Part shown: positions 35,375 through 43,836 of the stretch, piece after piece
Layout of the letters: every line of letters begins with the position of its first letter
Position numbering within the stretch: position 1 is the first letter of the stretch
Assembly (NCBI RefSeq): GCF_029854195.1
Contig: NZ_CP122960.1
Coordinates: forward strand, 2,672,001-2,736,000
Source: Amylibacter sp. IMCC11727
Lineage (GTDB): Bacteria > Pseudomonadota > Alphaproteobacteria > Rhodobacterales > Rhodobacteraceae
DNA: 64,000 bases
Direction: 5' to 3'
Notes under the pieces: model-generated
Databases searched by the model: none
Seen by the model: only the letters and a program-made list of their open reading frames with translations
What the model was told of the DNA's origin: nothing
Position numbers and translations under genes: made by a program

Positions 35375-35882
35375 GTGGTGTTCCTTTTGTAAATTCGCCA
35401 AAGGCCCCATCGAAATAAATCAACGGCGCAGCTTTGGATGATCCTGCCCATGTCACCACCCCGAAAAACGCGGTGTGGCTGCCCTGTTCGACCGCTTGGG
35501 ACACACTGCAAGAAAAAGACGTGCTGTCCTCGATATGAGGCGCATCCCAATCTTTGTGCGGCACGTCTGAAAAGCGGTTTTCAACCTGCAAATCATCGTT
35601 ACCCGCAAACCGAAGGGCCGTGTCTTTCGCCCCTTTGGGCAGCACACATACAGCAAATTTCCCGTTGTCTTTCACCGCTTTTGCGATGCGACTGTCGCTG
35701 CGCAAACAGACCATCACAGTTGGCGGGTCTGCAGATACGGAGGCAAACGCACTAACGGTTGCACCGTGTTTTCCAGCGGGCCCGTTCGTTGTGACCACCG
35801 TCACCGATGCCGCCACGTGGCGCATGGCGGCGATGAAATTATCCCGTTCAACGATTGTGGTGGAAGGTGTGTTCGATTCCAT
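35367..35882 (-). CDS. Flavin reductase (HpaC/RutF-like)
   Basis: A 171-residue FMN-binding split-barrel protein. Typical motifs are FIAAMRHVAASVTVVTTNG, GATVSAFASVSADPPTVMVC and AAPLIYFDGAFGEF. It reduces FMN with NAD(P)H and passes it to a partner monooxygenase, here most likely the LLM protein. It is the first gene of the long minus-strand run and is divergent from the LysR gene, with a 105-bp shared regulatory region. Confidence 0.9.
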   Translation of the reverse strand: MESNTPSTTIVERDNFIAAMRHVAASVTVVTTNGPAGKHGATVSAFASVSADPPTVMVCLRSDSRIAKAVKDNGKFAVCVLPKGAKDTALRFAGNDDLQVENRFSDVPHKDWDAPHIEDSTSFSCSVSQAVEQGSHTAFFGVVTWAGSSKAAPLIYFDGAFGEFTKGTPHG

Positions 35883-35963
35883 TGAAACCCCATTTCGAGT
35901 GGCAGATGATCCTTTATTGCCGAAATTTATCTATTTGAAAAACGAATTTTACTGCATATAAAG

Positions 35964-35978
35964 TTCGAAAAAATCGAA
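35964..35978. promoter_or_regulatory. Perfect dyad TTCGA-N5-TCGAA, candidate LysR box
   Basis: TTCGA AAAAA TCGAA is a 15-bp perfect inverted repeat containing a T-N11-A core (35965 to 35977), the classic LysR-type binding pattern. It lies 10 bp before the LysR start codon and within the divergent promoter region for the flavin reductase operon. Autoregulation and operon control are inferred. Confidence 0.55.
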
Positions 35979-35987
35979 GTGTGAGTG

Positions 35988-36824
35988 ATGAATCTCTCTA
36001 ACCTGCAAACTTTCCTCGCCATTGTCGAAACAGGCAGTCTGATCCGCGCGTCTGAACAGTTAAACGTGACCCAATCCACCGTCACCGCGCGGCTGAAAAC
36101 ACTGGAAGATGATTTGGGCCAAACCCTTTTTGTACGGCAAAAAACTGGTGCAACGCTCACTGCGCGGGGTGTGAAATTGCGCCGTTATGCCGAGGTCATG
36201 GTGGAACTATGGCACCAAGCCCGCCAAGAAACCGCCCTGCCCGAAGGGATAGAGGCACTCGTTAACATCGGGTGTCATTCGGATTTGCGCAAAGGGTTGG
36301 GGCAATCCCTGTTGAACAGCATTCGCGGTGCGCGCCCGAATTTGGCGGCAAGTGCTTGGTCAGGATCCAACGCCGATCTGACGCAATGGCTAAGCAGTGG
36401 GTTGATTGATCTGGCGGTCACCTATCACACCGCCACTGAGGACGGATTTCGCCTACATGGATTGACCGATGAGCCATTGGTTCTGGTGTCTTCGGACCCA
36501 AACAGCCCGATGCGGTTCGATCCCAACTATGTCTTTGTGGAGGGGGGCGAACAATTTGGCCGTGACCATGCCGCCTATTACGCGGATGCAGACACGGCGC
36601 GGTTGAGTTTTGGCTCACCAAACTGGGCGTTGGAACATCTACTGGAACAAGGCGGATCGGCGTATTTGCCCGCCAGTATTGTGAAACCCTATTTGGCGGC
36701 TGGCACATTGCACCCCATTGCCGAGGCGCCTAAATTCAATCGAAAGACCTATTTGATCGTAAATGAAAAGGCGACAGCCACATGGGATTGGTTGCCAAAC
36801 GTCATTGCGGCCTTACAAGCATAG
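35988..36824 (+). CDS. LysR-family transcriptional regulator
   Basis: A 278-residue LTTR. The N-terminal winged helix-turn-helix reads LQTFLAIVETGSLIRASEQL and NVTQSTVTARLKTLEDDLGQ. The effector-binding domain follows from about residue 88. It is divergent from the flavin reductase-LLM operon and is the likely regulator. The ATG at 35988 is used; a GTG one codon upstream is equally possible. The ArgE-type gene follows 22 bp downstream. Confidence 0.9.
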   Translation: MNLSNLQTFLAIVETGSLIRASEQLNVTQSTVTARLKTLEDDLGQTLFVRQKTGATLTARGVKLRRYAEVMVELWHQARQETALPEGIEALVNIGCHSDLRKGLGQSLLNSIRGARPNLAASAWSGSNADLTQWLSSGLIDLAVTYHTATEDGFRLHGLTDEPLVLVSSDPNSPMRFDPNYVFVEGGEQFGRDHAAYYADADTARLSFGSPNWALEHLLEQGGSAYLPASIVKPYLAAGTLHPIAEAPKFNRKTYLIVNEKATATWDWLPNVIAALQA

Positions 36825-36846
36825 GTATCATTGAATTGGACAGACC

Positions 36847-38007
36847 ATGAATACCATCGAAATTCTCGACCGTTTAATTGCCTATGACACGGTGTCTGCG
36901 AACCCTAATCTGGATTTGATTGAATGGTGCGCCGAACTGATCAAAGACGCAGGGGGCGATGTAACGCTAATCCCTGATGCCACGGGCAAAAAGGCAAATT
37001 TATTTGCAACGATTGGCCCACGGGATCAATCGGGTGTCATGCTGTCTGGCCATACAGATGTCGTGCCCGTTGAAGGGCAAGCATGGACCAAACCGCCTTT
37101 TGAATTGACGCTGGATGATGGCAAATATTTCGGGCGCGGAACCTGTGACATGAAAGGATTTGTGGCCGCTGCATTGTCCGCCGCTCTGACTGCTGCGCAA
37201 TCAGATTTAAAAACACCGCTACACCTTGCCTTGTCGTATGACGAAGAAATTGGATGTATTGGGGTGCGGTCCTTGGTGGACATGCTGGCAGATGCGCCGT
37301 TCAAGCCGAAATTCTGCATCGTTGGCGAACCCACCTCTATGCAGGTGGCCGTTGGGCACAAAGGCAAAATGGCAGCCAAAGCCACGATGATTGGGCGCGA
37401 AGGGCATTCTGCGTTGGCCCCGATGGCCGTAAATGCCATTCACATGGGTGTGGATTTCGTAAATGTGCTCCGCGACCTACAAGATCGTTTGGCCCAAAAA
37501 GGCGCACAAGACGATGATTACAGCGTCCCCTACACAACCATTCACGTGGGAAAGATCAACGCAGGCGTGGCGCTAAACATTGTGCCAAATACCTGCGAAG
37601 TGTTGTTTGAAATTCGATCCCTTGCCCAAGACGATCCAGACGCGTTGATGGATGAAATCCGCGCTCAGGCCGACGCAATCGTGGCCCAATACCAACCCAT
37701 CGCACCCGAAGCCGCGATCACCATTGAACGCACCGCAAACACCTATCCAGGCCTCTCCACCCCAGAAGAAGCCGCCGTTGTGCAGTTTGTAAAGTCTCTG
37801 CTCGGGGCAAATGACACCATGAAAGTGGCCTTTGGCACCGAAGGAGGATTGTTTTCTGAACAGGTGGGCATTCCAACGGTGGTTTGCGGCCCTGGCTCTA
37901 TGGAACAAGGGCACAAACCCGATGAGTTTGTATCCGTGGATCAGTTGGCCAAATGTGATGACATGCTGGCGAATTTGGTGGCGCGTTTGAAAGACGGGAT
38001 CGACTAG
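36847..38007 (+). CDS. argE: M20 peptidase, acetylornithine deacetylase ArgE type
   Basis: A 386-residue zinc-dependent deacylase of the M20 family. The metal and catalytic motifs are MLSGHTDVVPVEG (zinc His), FGRGTCDMKGF (bridging Asp) and LSYDEEIGCIGVRSL (catalytic Glu). It best matches acetylornithine deacetylase, which hydrolyses N-acetyl-ornithine in arginine synthesis. Its position next to a LysR gene and Rieske oxygenases suggests it may instead remove an acyl group in this catabolic cluster. It is probably cotranscribed with the LysR gene. Confidence 0.82.
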   Translation: MNTIEILDRLIAYDTVSANPNLDLIEWCAELIKDAGGDVTLIPDATGKKANLFATIGPRDQSGVMLSGHTDVVPVEGQAWTKPPFELTLDDGKYFGRGTCDMKGFVAAALSAALTAAQSDLKTPLHLALSYDEEIGCIGVRSLVDMLADAPFKPKFCIVGEPTSMQVAVGHKGKMAAKATMIGREGHSALAPMAVNAIHMGVDFVNVLRDLQDRLAQKGAQDDDYSVPYTTIHVGKINAGVALNIVPNTCEVLFEIRSLAQDDPDALMDEIRAQADAIVAQYQPIAPEAAITIERTANTYPGLSTPEEAAVVQFVKSLLGANDTMKVAFGTEGGLFSEQVGIPTVVCGPGSMEQGHKPDEFVSVDQLAKCDDMLANLVARLKDGID

Positions 38008-38011
38008 ATTT

Positions 38012-39115
38012 CTAAGCCAATTCAGCAGACCGCTGCGCGATCCATTTCTGAAAATCATGCACTGTGCCCTCGTAATCTGGGCCAGCCAAAGGACCACCTG
38101 TGACATGGCGCGAATGCAGTGCGCGTTGCATGGTTTCCAGCTTTTCGCGGTCTTCGCGGTTTACTTCGTTCCACACAGCAATCCGATCCGCCAAAATGCC
38201 ATCGTCCAATTCGTTGCCAAAGGTGGACAAAGTCCAGCGGACTTCGATTTGTTCAGCGTTGATTGGGAAAATCGACAAGGACACCAGCGTCGTCGCTGCC
38301 ACGCTAACCACTTGGCTTGGATAAACCGCAAACAACGTGGATCGCTTGCGCTCTTCATCCGTTAACCCAGCCGCACCGTTACCCCGCCCTGCGGCACTGT
38401 CAGGGTAATTGGCGAAGTAGGATGTGAAACCCGCACCCGATGGCCCTTTGCGCGACAACCCTGTGGGCGTGTAATGGTGCAGCGTTTCGGGATGCACCAC
38501 AGACAGGTGATAGCCTTCCATGAAATTCTCAACCAAGGCTTTCCAATTACAATTCCAAACCTCTTTCGCGGTATGAATATGGCGAAAATTCTCAGGCTCG
38601 TAGGGGGCGATCAACGCATCAAGGTCCGCCAGATCAAACGGATCGGGTGTGTCGGACAAAGACGCATAAATGAACCCATTGTGAATGCGGCTTGGAAAAG
38701 AGGGCAGCGCACAGGTCTTTGGATCAAACCCCGTGTTTTTCATACGTGGCGCAGACAGCAAATTCCCGTCAGGCGCATAAGCCCAAGCATGATACGGGCA
38801 CACATGTCGTTTGGTATTTCCCGCCCCTTGCGCCACTGGCATACCGCGATGACGGCACGCATTGGACAACACGGCGATGTCAGCGCCCGCACGGGTAATC
38901 AGCAAAGGTTCGTTCAACACCTGCTGCGTGAAATAATCTCCATCATTTGGGATTTCATCCGCTCGCCCCAAACAGTGCCAGCCCGTTTGCAGGATCGTTT
39001 CACACTCCCACGCAAACAAATCCGCATCGGTGTAAAAGCCGCCCGGCATGCTTTGCGGCCCATCGCTTGGGCTGTTGGCAATGCTCACAAGGTTTTCACG
39101 CAAAGGATGGGTCAT
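38012..39115 (-). CDS. Rieske non-heme iron oxygenase, alpha subunit (1)
   Basis: A 367-residue ring-hydroxylating-type oxygenase alpha subunit. The N-terminal Rieske domain has CRHRGMP and CPYHAW as the [2Fe-2S] ligands. The catalytic domain contains ENFMEGYHLSVVHPETLH with the mononuclear iron His pair. It resembles the group used on quaternary amines (betaine, carnitine, stachydrine demethylases) as well as aromatics. No reductase gene is adjacent. The ATG at 39115 has AGGAG upstream. Confidence 0.9.
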   Translation of the reverse strand: MTHPLRENLVSIANSPSDGPQSMPGGFYTDADLFAWECETILQTGWHCLGRADEIPNDGDYFTQQVLNEPLLITRAGADIAVLSNACRHRGMPVAQGAGNTKRHVCPYHAWAYAPDGNLLSAPRMKNTGFDPKTCALPSFPSRIHNGFIYASLSDTPDPFDLADLDALIAPYEPENFRHIHTAKEVWNCNWKALVENFMEGYHLSVVHPETLHHYTPTGLSRKGPSGAGFTSYFANYPDSAAGRGNGAAGLTDEERKRSTLFAVYPSQVVSVAATTLVSLSIFPINAEQIEVRWTLSTFGNELDDGILADRIAVWNEVNREDREKLETMQRALHSRHVTGGPLAGPDYEGTVHDFQKWIAQRSAELA

Positions 39116-39193
39116 GGCAGGCTCCTGATCGAACAGCCAGAGGATGCCATTTGCGTTCAATCGGTCTGGCTTATTTGCGACCTGACAGCGACG

Positions 39194-39790
39194 TTATTGG
39201 GATATGGGCCGTACCAATTGCAGGTATGGATCAACGCCAAAAGCATCTAACACGGCGCTGTGGGTGCGTTGATTGATGACAAATCCAAGGTGCTGATAAA
39301 ACCCAACCGCAGCATTTGACGCATAGGTATCAAGATAAAGCGACGTGCAGCCCGCACGCCGTGCCAGTTGATCTGCATGTTCCATCAATCGCCCACCTAG
39401 CCCCGTGTTTTGGGCTGACGCATGAACCGCGATATCGAGAATATAAAATGCATTCTCAATGGGTTCCGCAAACAGCGCATCAATGGCATCGGCAATGTCA
39501 TCGGAAACCAAACGTGCGCCCTGAATCTCACTAGATTTGTCAAAGCGTGGTTCGATTTCACTGGCGGGGAAACCGTTAATCAACCCAACTATCGCATCAC
39601 CATCCATTGCCAGTGTTGTGCTGTCATAACTGTTGGCAGCCCCTGCTACGGGCCATTCCTTTTGCGCTGCATCCACCCAGTTATCATAGGATTGATATTC
39701 AAGTCCGATCAACGCGGGGTCTTCGGACCAAATCAATTCCGCAATTCGCGTGGTAAAGTCAGTGGGCGTGCCTGCAACCAGTTGCGCCAT
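39194..39790 (-). CDS. GNAT-family N-acetyltransferase
   Basis: A 198-residue acetyltransferase. The acetyl-CoA loop region is IAVHASAQNTGLGGRLMEHA (Q-x-x-G-x-G/A-like), followed by LYLDTYASNAAVGFYQHLGF. The substrate is unknown. It sits between the Rieske gene and the flavin-reductase/LysR-domain fusion, 9 bp after the latter, so it is probably part of the same transcript. Confidence 0.87.
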   Translation of the reverse strand: MAQLVAGTPTDFTTRIAELIWSEDPALIGLEYQSYDNWVDAAQKEWPVAGAANSYDSTTLAMDGDAIVGLINGFPASEIEPRFDKSSEIQGARLVSDDIADAIDALFAEPIENAFYILDIAVHASAQNTGLGGRLMEHADQLARRAGCTSLYLDTYASNAAVGFYQHLGFVINQRTHSAVLDAFGVDPYLQLVRPISQ

Positions 39791-39799
39791 ACCCTTGTC

Positions 39800-40966
39800 C
39801 TAGCGTGAAAACAGGGTGCGGCAGACTGAAATAAAGGGACGCGCAGATTTAGGAAGAGCACCACCTTTTTTCGTTGCGATCACCGTGTGCAGCGTTTGCG
39901 TGTCTGCTGGCAACGGGCGTGTAATCAGTGCCTTACCGTTGTAGGACAGGTTGGTGGCTGGCTTCGTACCAAGAATAGAAAACCCGAGCCCTTGGCCCAC
40001 AAGACCGCGCACCATTTCATAAGATGGGCAGCGGTATTTCACTTGCGGCGTCAGGTTTTGCGCAGCGAACAGTTGCAAAAAATAATCCCCAGACGGCGGC
40101 ACATCCAGCAAAACCATCGGATGATCGGTCAGGGTTTCAAGGGTCAGGTTGGGTTCTGCCGCAAGCGGATGATCCTCTGCCAACAAAATGTAAGGTGGCA
40201 AAGAGGACAGCGTGGTCGCCTCGATATCATCAGGCAAATCAACACCCGTCATCAAGGCCAAATCCAGCTCCCCCGTGCGCAAGCCTTCGATCAAACGGCG
40301 ATGATCCCCTTCCATCAATCGCAAATCGGTGCTGTCGTCTTGCGCAAATTTCGCGATGATTTCGGGCATCATGAACGGGCCAAACGTATGAAAACAGCCG
40401 ATGCGCAATGCGGCATCCGATGGGCTTGTGGCCAAGGACGTTACAGGGTCAATTCGCGCGGTGCGCCCATAGGCACGGTTGGCATAGATCAGCGGCGATC
40501 CGTTTTTCGCGGTGAAAATATCCTGCACTTCGCCCACAAATACATGATGGGTGCCGATGCGCTCTGCCGAAATCACCGCGCAATCAAAAGCGACAAGTGG
40601 ATCCACCACGCGCGGCGAGCCAGATTGCATATTTGCCCAGTTTGCACAGTCAAATTTGTCTTCGATTTCTGCCGCAAACCGCCCTGCGAAGGTATCCGAA
40701 ATAAACGACTGATCATCGCGCAGCAGGTTCACACAGAAATTCCCGTTCTCAAGGATCAGCGGCGCGGCCTTTGCCTCGTGATGTACACAAACCAACAGCG
40801 TGGGTTTGGGCGTATCCGCTGATACAGACGTCATGGCAGACACGGTGACACCAGCACGCCCAGCAACACCGTCCGTGGTGACGATGTTCACGGTACAGGC
40901 CGCATGGGACATACCGCCCAAAAACGCTTCGCGTAGGGCTGCGTCTTGTGTTGAGGATTGGGTCAC
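39800..40966 (-). CDS. Fusion: flavin reductase domain + LysR effector-binding domain
   Basis: A 388-residue unusual fusion. Residues about 14-166 are a flavin reductase split barrel (HAACTVNIVTTDGVAGRAGV, SPLIYANRAYGR). Residues about 183-385 match the periplasmic-binding-like effector domain of LysR regulators (AALRIGCFHTFGPFMMPEII, LRTGELDLALMTGVDLP, FSILGTKPATNLSYNG), without the DNA-binding HTH. A ligand-sensing flavin reductase is the inference. It overlaps the downstream Rieske oxygenase by 4 bp, so it may supply electrons to it. Confidence 0.85.
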   Translation of the reverse strand: MTQSSTQDAALREAFLGGMSHAACTVNIVTTDGVAGRAGVTVSAMTSVSADTPKPTLLVCVHHEAKAAPLILENGNFCVNLLRDDQSFISDTFAGRFAAEIEDKFDCANWANMQSGSPRVVDPLVAFDCAVISAERIGTHHVFVGEVQDIFTAKNGSPLIYANRAYGRTARIDPVTSLATSPSDAALRIGCFHTFGPFMMPEIIAKFAQDDSTDLRLMEGDHRRLIEGLRTGELDLALMTGVDLPDDIEATTLSSLPPYILLAEDHPLAAEPNLTLETLTDHPMVLLDVPPSGDYFLQLFAAQNLTPQVKYRCPSYEMVRGLVGQGLGFSILGTKPATNLSYNGKALITRPLPADTQTLHTVIATKKGGALPKSARPFISVCRTLFSR

Positions 40967-42102
40967 TTTTGCGCGGCCTGCATGCGAGCATTGATGTAGG
41001 TGGCAAAGTCATAATTCGGGCGTTCAAGATGCGACAGATGCCCAGGTTCCGCCATCTGGGAACAAATACCGTTATAGACTTTTTCGGTGCAACCACGGTC
41101 TTCTTCGTTCACGTCATCCAGCAGGGTTTTCAGGTCTGCAAGGTTTTTCAGCGCTTCTTCGTCTTTCATCCACTCTTTGGACATGCCACCACCGAAATTG
41201 ATGCGCACTTTGCCCACCCCTTCGGGATGCAGCGTCAGATACCAGAAATAGCCAGGGGTCAGCGTGATCAGCAGGCTGGGATAAATCGCCAACAGATACG
41301 TGGTGCGGCGACGCTCCCCTTCCATGCGGTCATTGTCAGGATGGGCCAGCGCAATTTTTAACTGATCATCTTTGAGGATCGTGTGGTAATTGAAGGCAGG
41401 CAAACCCGGGGGGCAATCCATTTCTTCGAGTTTGGAAAACGCGCCAACAGTGCCAGCGTGGCACACGGGCAGGTGATAGCTTTCCATGAAATTCTCGGCC
41501 AGAACCTTCCAGTTGGTGTCCCAAACATGGGTTTCGAAAAAGGTTTCTTGATAGTTGGCCATATCATAGTCGGCGATCATGGCCTCCACATCAGAGAGCT
41601 GATCCGCCACATCTGGGGCATCTGAGTTCAACGTCACAAACACCCATCCCAGCCATTCTTGGCAGCGCACTTGGGGCAGTTTGTAATGCTCTTTGCAGAA
41701 TCCTTCGTTCAGGGTCATGGCAGGTGCGCCGCGCAATGACCCATCAAGGTTATAGGTCCACGCGTGATACGGGCACACGATGGAACGGGCGTTGCCCCGA
41801 CCGTGCAAAAGGGTCGACATGCGGTGCAAACACACATTCGATTGGGCCCGCAATGTGCCGTCTTTGTCGCGGATCACCATGATCGGTTGTCCTGCGAGGT
41901 CTTGCGTCACGTAATCCCCCGCATTTGGTAGCGCATCCGCGCGACCCACACAAAACCAATCTTTGGAAAAGATGTCCGACAACTCGCGTTTGAGGAACTC
42001 TTCAGACGTGTAAACAGACGGCGGCATAGCGCGGGCTTGTTCAAACGGCTGACTGACGTTTTGGTTCAGCTGCTCAACAGGGTTTGTCGTGTGATCAAGC
42101 AT
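40963..42102 (-). CDS. Rieske non-heme iron oxygenase, alpha subunit (2)
   Basis: A 379-residue Rieske oxygenase alpha subunit. The [2Fe-2S] motif is CLHRMST and CPYHAW; the catalytic iron region is ENFMESYHLPVCHAGTVG. The C-terminal domain includes TTYLLAIYPSLLITLTPGYF. It is clearly a paralogue of the enzyme at 38-39 kb but differs widely from it. A possible electron source is the overlapping flavin-reductase fusion. The ATG at 42102 has AAAAGGCA upstream. Confidence 0.9.
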   Translation of the reverse strand: MLDHTTNPVEQLNQNVSQPFEQARAMPPSVYTSEEFLKRELSDIFSKDWFCVGRADALPNAGDYVTQDLAGQPIMVIRDKDGTLRAQSNVCLHRMSTLLHGRGNARSIVCPYHAWTYNLDGSLRGAPAMTLNEGFCKEHYKLPQVRCQEWLGWVFVTLNSDAPDVADQLSDVEAMIADYDMANYQETFFETHVWDTNWKVLAENFMESYHLPVCHAGTVGAFSKLEEMDCPPGLPAFNYHTILKDDQLKIALAHPDNDRMEGERRRTTYLLAIYPSLLITLTPGYFWYLTLHPEGVGKVRINFGGGMSKEWMKDEEALKNLADLKTLLDDVNEEDRGCTEKVYNGICSQMAEPGHLSHLERPNYDFATYINARMQAAQK

Positions 42103-42150
42103 GGTCGTGCCTTTTCAAAAGAAGGGTGTCGATTCCGAATAACACATAGG

Positions 42151-43296
42151 TCAGAAACAGCTTTCGAGCAATTGCCGCGTGTTGATTTCTGTCATTTCAA
42201 CGGGATTGCCGCCCACGGACGGGTCGCTCAAGGCTCCTGCTACCAACGCATCCATATCGGGGTCAGTGACGCCCAGATCAGTGAGCGTGTCAGGGATATG
42301 CAGCGCCGCGTTCAATTCACCGACAGCATCGTAAAATCCACCATAGCCGCCGCTTATGCCAAGATAGGCGGCGGCTTCGCTCAAACGATCTTTAATCGCG
42401 TGCTCGTTAAATCGCAGAACAGGCTGCATCACCACGGCATTTGTGGTGCCATGATGGGTGTTGTGATGCGCACCAATGGGATGGGACAGCGCGTGAATGG
42501 CACCAAGACCTTTCATAAACGCAGTTGCCCCCATCGTGGCTGCAACCAACATTTGTGAACGGGCGGCAATGTTTGTGCCATCGGTATAAGCGGTGACAAG
42601 GTTGTCCTTGACCAACTTCATACCTTCAAGCGCAATGCCTTGGGCCATTGGATGAAAATGCGGCGAGCAATAGGCTTCGAGGCAGTGAGCAAAAGCATCC
42701 ATCCCCGTCCCCGCAGTAATCATCGGCGGCATGCCAACAGTCAGCTCTGGATCAGAGATCACAATGCTGGGCAACACTTTGGGATGAAAGATGATCTTTT
42801 TCTGATGGGTTTCAGAATTGGTTAGAACCGAAGCACGACCCACTTCCGACCCTGTACCAGCCGTGGTTGGTATCGCAATGATCGGTGCGATTTTGTCAGC
42901 GTCTGCGCGGGTCCACCAATCGCCAATGTCTTCAAAATCCCATACGGGGCGGGTTTGACCGCACATGAAAGCGATCATTTTTGCCAGATCGATGCCCGAG
43001 CCGCCGCCAAAGGCGATAATTCCATCATGATTTCCAGCGGCATAAGCCGCGAGGCCCGCAGCAAGGTTCTTTTCGTTTGGGTTTGGATCAACCTCGGCAA
43101 ACAAGGCGTGCTCAAAGCCACCTGTTTCAAGAATATCCAATGTCTGCGCAGTAATGGGTAGTGACGCTAAGCCACGATCCGTGACCAGCAAAGGGCGTTT
43201 CATGCCAAGGGAAACGCAGGCTTCGGCCAGTTCGATAATGCGGCCAGCGCCAAAGCGAATGGCGGTAGGAAAGGACCAATTGGCGCTTGGGGTCAT
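42151..43296 (-). CDS. Iron-containing (group III) alcohol dehydrogenase
   Basis: A 381-residue Fe-ADH. NAD-binding GGGSGIDLAKMIAF and TTAGTGSEVGRASVL are visible. The metal-binding region is DAFAHCLEAYCSPHFHPMAQ with GLGAIHALSHPIGAHHNTHHG, holding the conserved His and Asp ligands. It interconverts an alcohol and an aldehyde. It precedes the Rieske/fusion genes on the same strand by 48 bp and may handle an alcohol formed in the same route. Confidence 0.9.
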   Translation of the reverse strand: MTPSANWSFPTAIRFGAGRIIELAEACVSLGMKRPLLVTDRGLASLPITAQTLDILETGGFEHALFAEVDPNPNEKNLAAGLAAYAAGNHDGIIAFGGGSGIDLAKMIAFMCGQTRPVWDFEDIGDWWTRADADKIAPIIAIPTTAGTGSEVGRASVLTNSETHQKKIIFHPKVLPSIVISDPELTVGMPPMITAGTGMDAFAHCLEAYCSPHFHPMAQGIALEGMKLVKDNLVTAYTDGTNIAARSQMLVAATMGATAFMKGLGAIHALSHPIGAHHNTHHGTTNAVVMQPVLRFNEHAIKDRLSEAAAYLGISGGYGGFYDAVGELNAALHIPDTLTDLGVTDPDMDALVAGALSDPSVGGNPVEMTEINTRQLLESCF

Positions 43297-43403
43297 GGGT
43301 GTTCTCTCGGTTGTCAGGTTTCAAAGAAAACAGTGACCGAGGAAACCTGCCTTTGTCCATGACAAAGTGACTCCAAAACACTTGGAAAGCCGCACATCTA
43401 TTG

Positions 43404-43427
43404 CCTGCTTCAACCAGATGAAGCAGG
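43404..43427. other. Stem-loop between Fe-ADH and Flp-like gene
   Basis: CCTGCTTCA (43404-43412) pairs perfectly with TGAAGCAGG (43419-43427). A T6 tract follows on the plus strand, but no plus-strand gene ends here. On the minus strand it lies just beyond the Flp-like stop codon and could mark the 3' end of that mRNA without a T tract. Confidence 0.4.
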
Positions 43428-43452
43428 TGCAGTTTTTTAGGGGTTCAAAGGA

Positions 43453-43677
43453 TTAGTTTACTGGCTTCTCCGCCAAAACAGTACCGATTTGATTGCCCAC
43501 ATCCGTGGTTCCATCAACGGTCATCGATACAACGATGCCACCGATTACCGCCAGCGTTGCGGTCAAAACAACCCAATCCACTGTCACAGCACCCTCGGTG
43601 TCCGCACACCATTGTTTAACGCGCTGAAAAATACGCGGCGCTGGTTTTTGAACAACTTCACTCATACTCTTACACAT
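43453..43677 (-). CDS. Orphan Flp/Fap-type pilin-like peptide
   Basis: A 74-residue peptide with a soluble N-terminal part, then DTEGAVTVDWVVLTATLAVI and GGIVVSM. The pattern (acidic-Gly, then E/DW, then hydrophobic helix) resembles Flp pilins and the small TadE-like peptides of Rhodobacteraceae, but no Tad/Cpa machinery is nearby. The ATG at 43677 is preceded by GAGAGG and preferred to an upstream ATG. Function is unknown. Confidence 0.65.
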   Translation of the reverse strand: MCKSMSEVVQKPAPRIFQRVKQWCADTEGAVTVDWVVLTATLAVIGGIVVSMTVDGTTDVGNQIGTVLAEKPVN

Positions 43678-43836
43678 TTTACTGCCTCTCAAAATGGGCC
43701 CAAAACCTCGTCCGTTTTGGGTACATGTCTCGATCTTTACCGATTCTGTGCGCTCTTTTTATGGCGAAATGGGGCAGCAATAAGGAATTTACGATTTTCT
43801 ATAATTTTTAAGTAAATTGAAATTTTCTGCCCTTAT

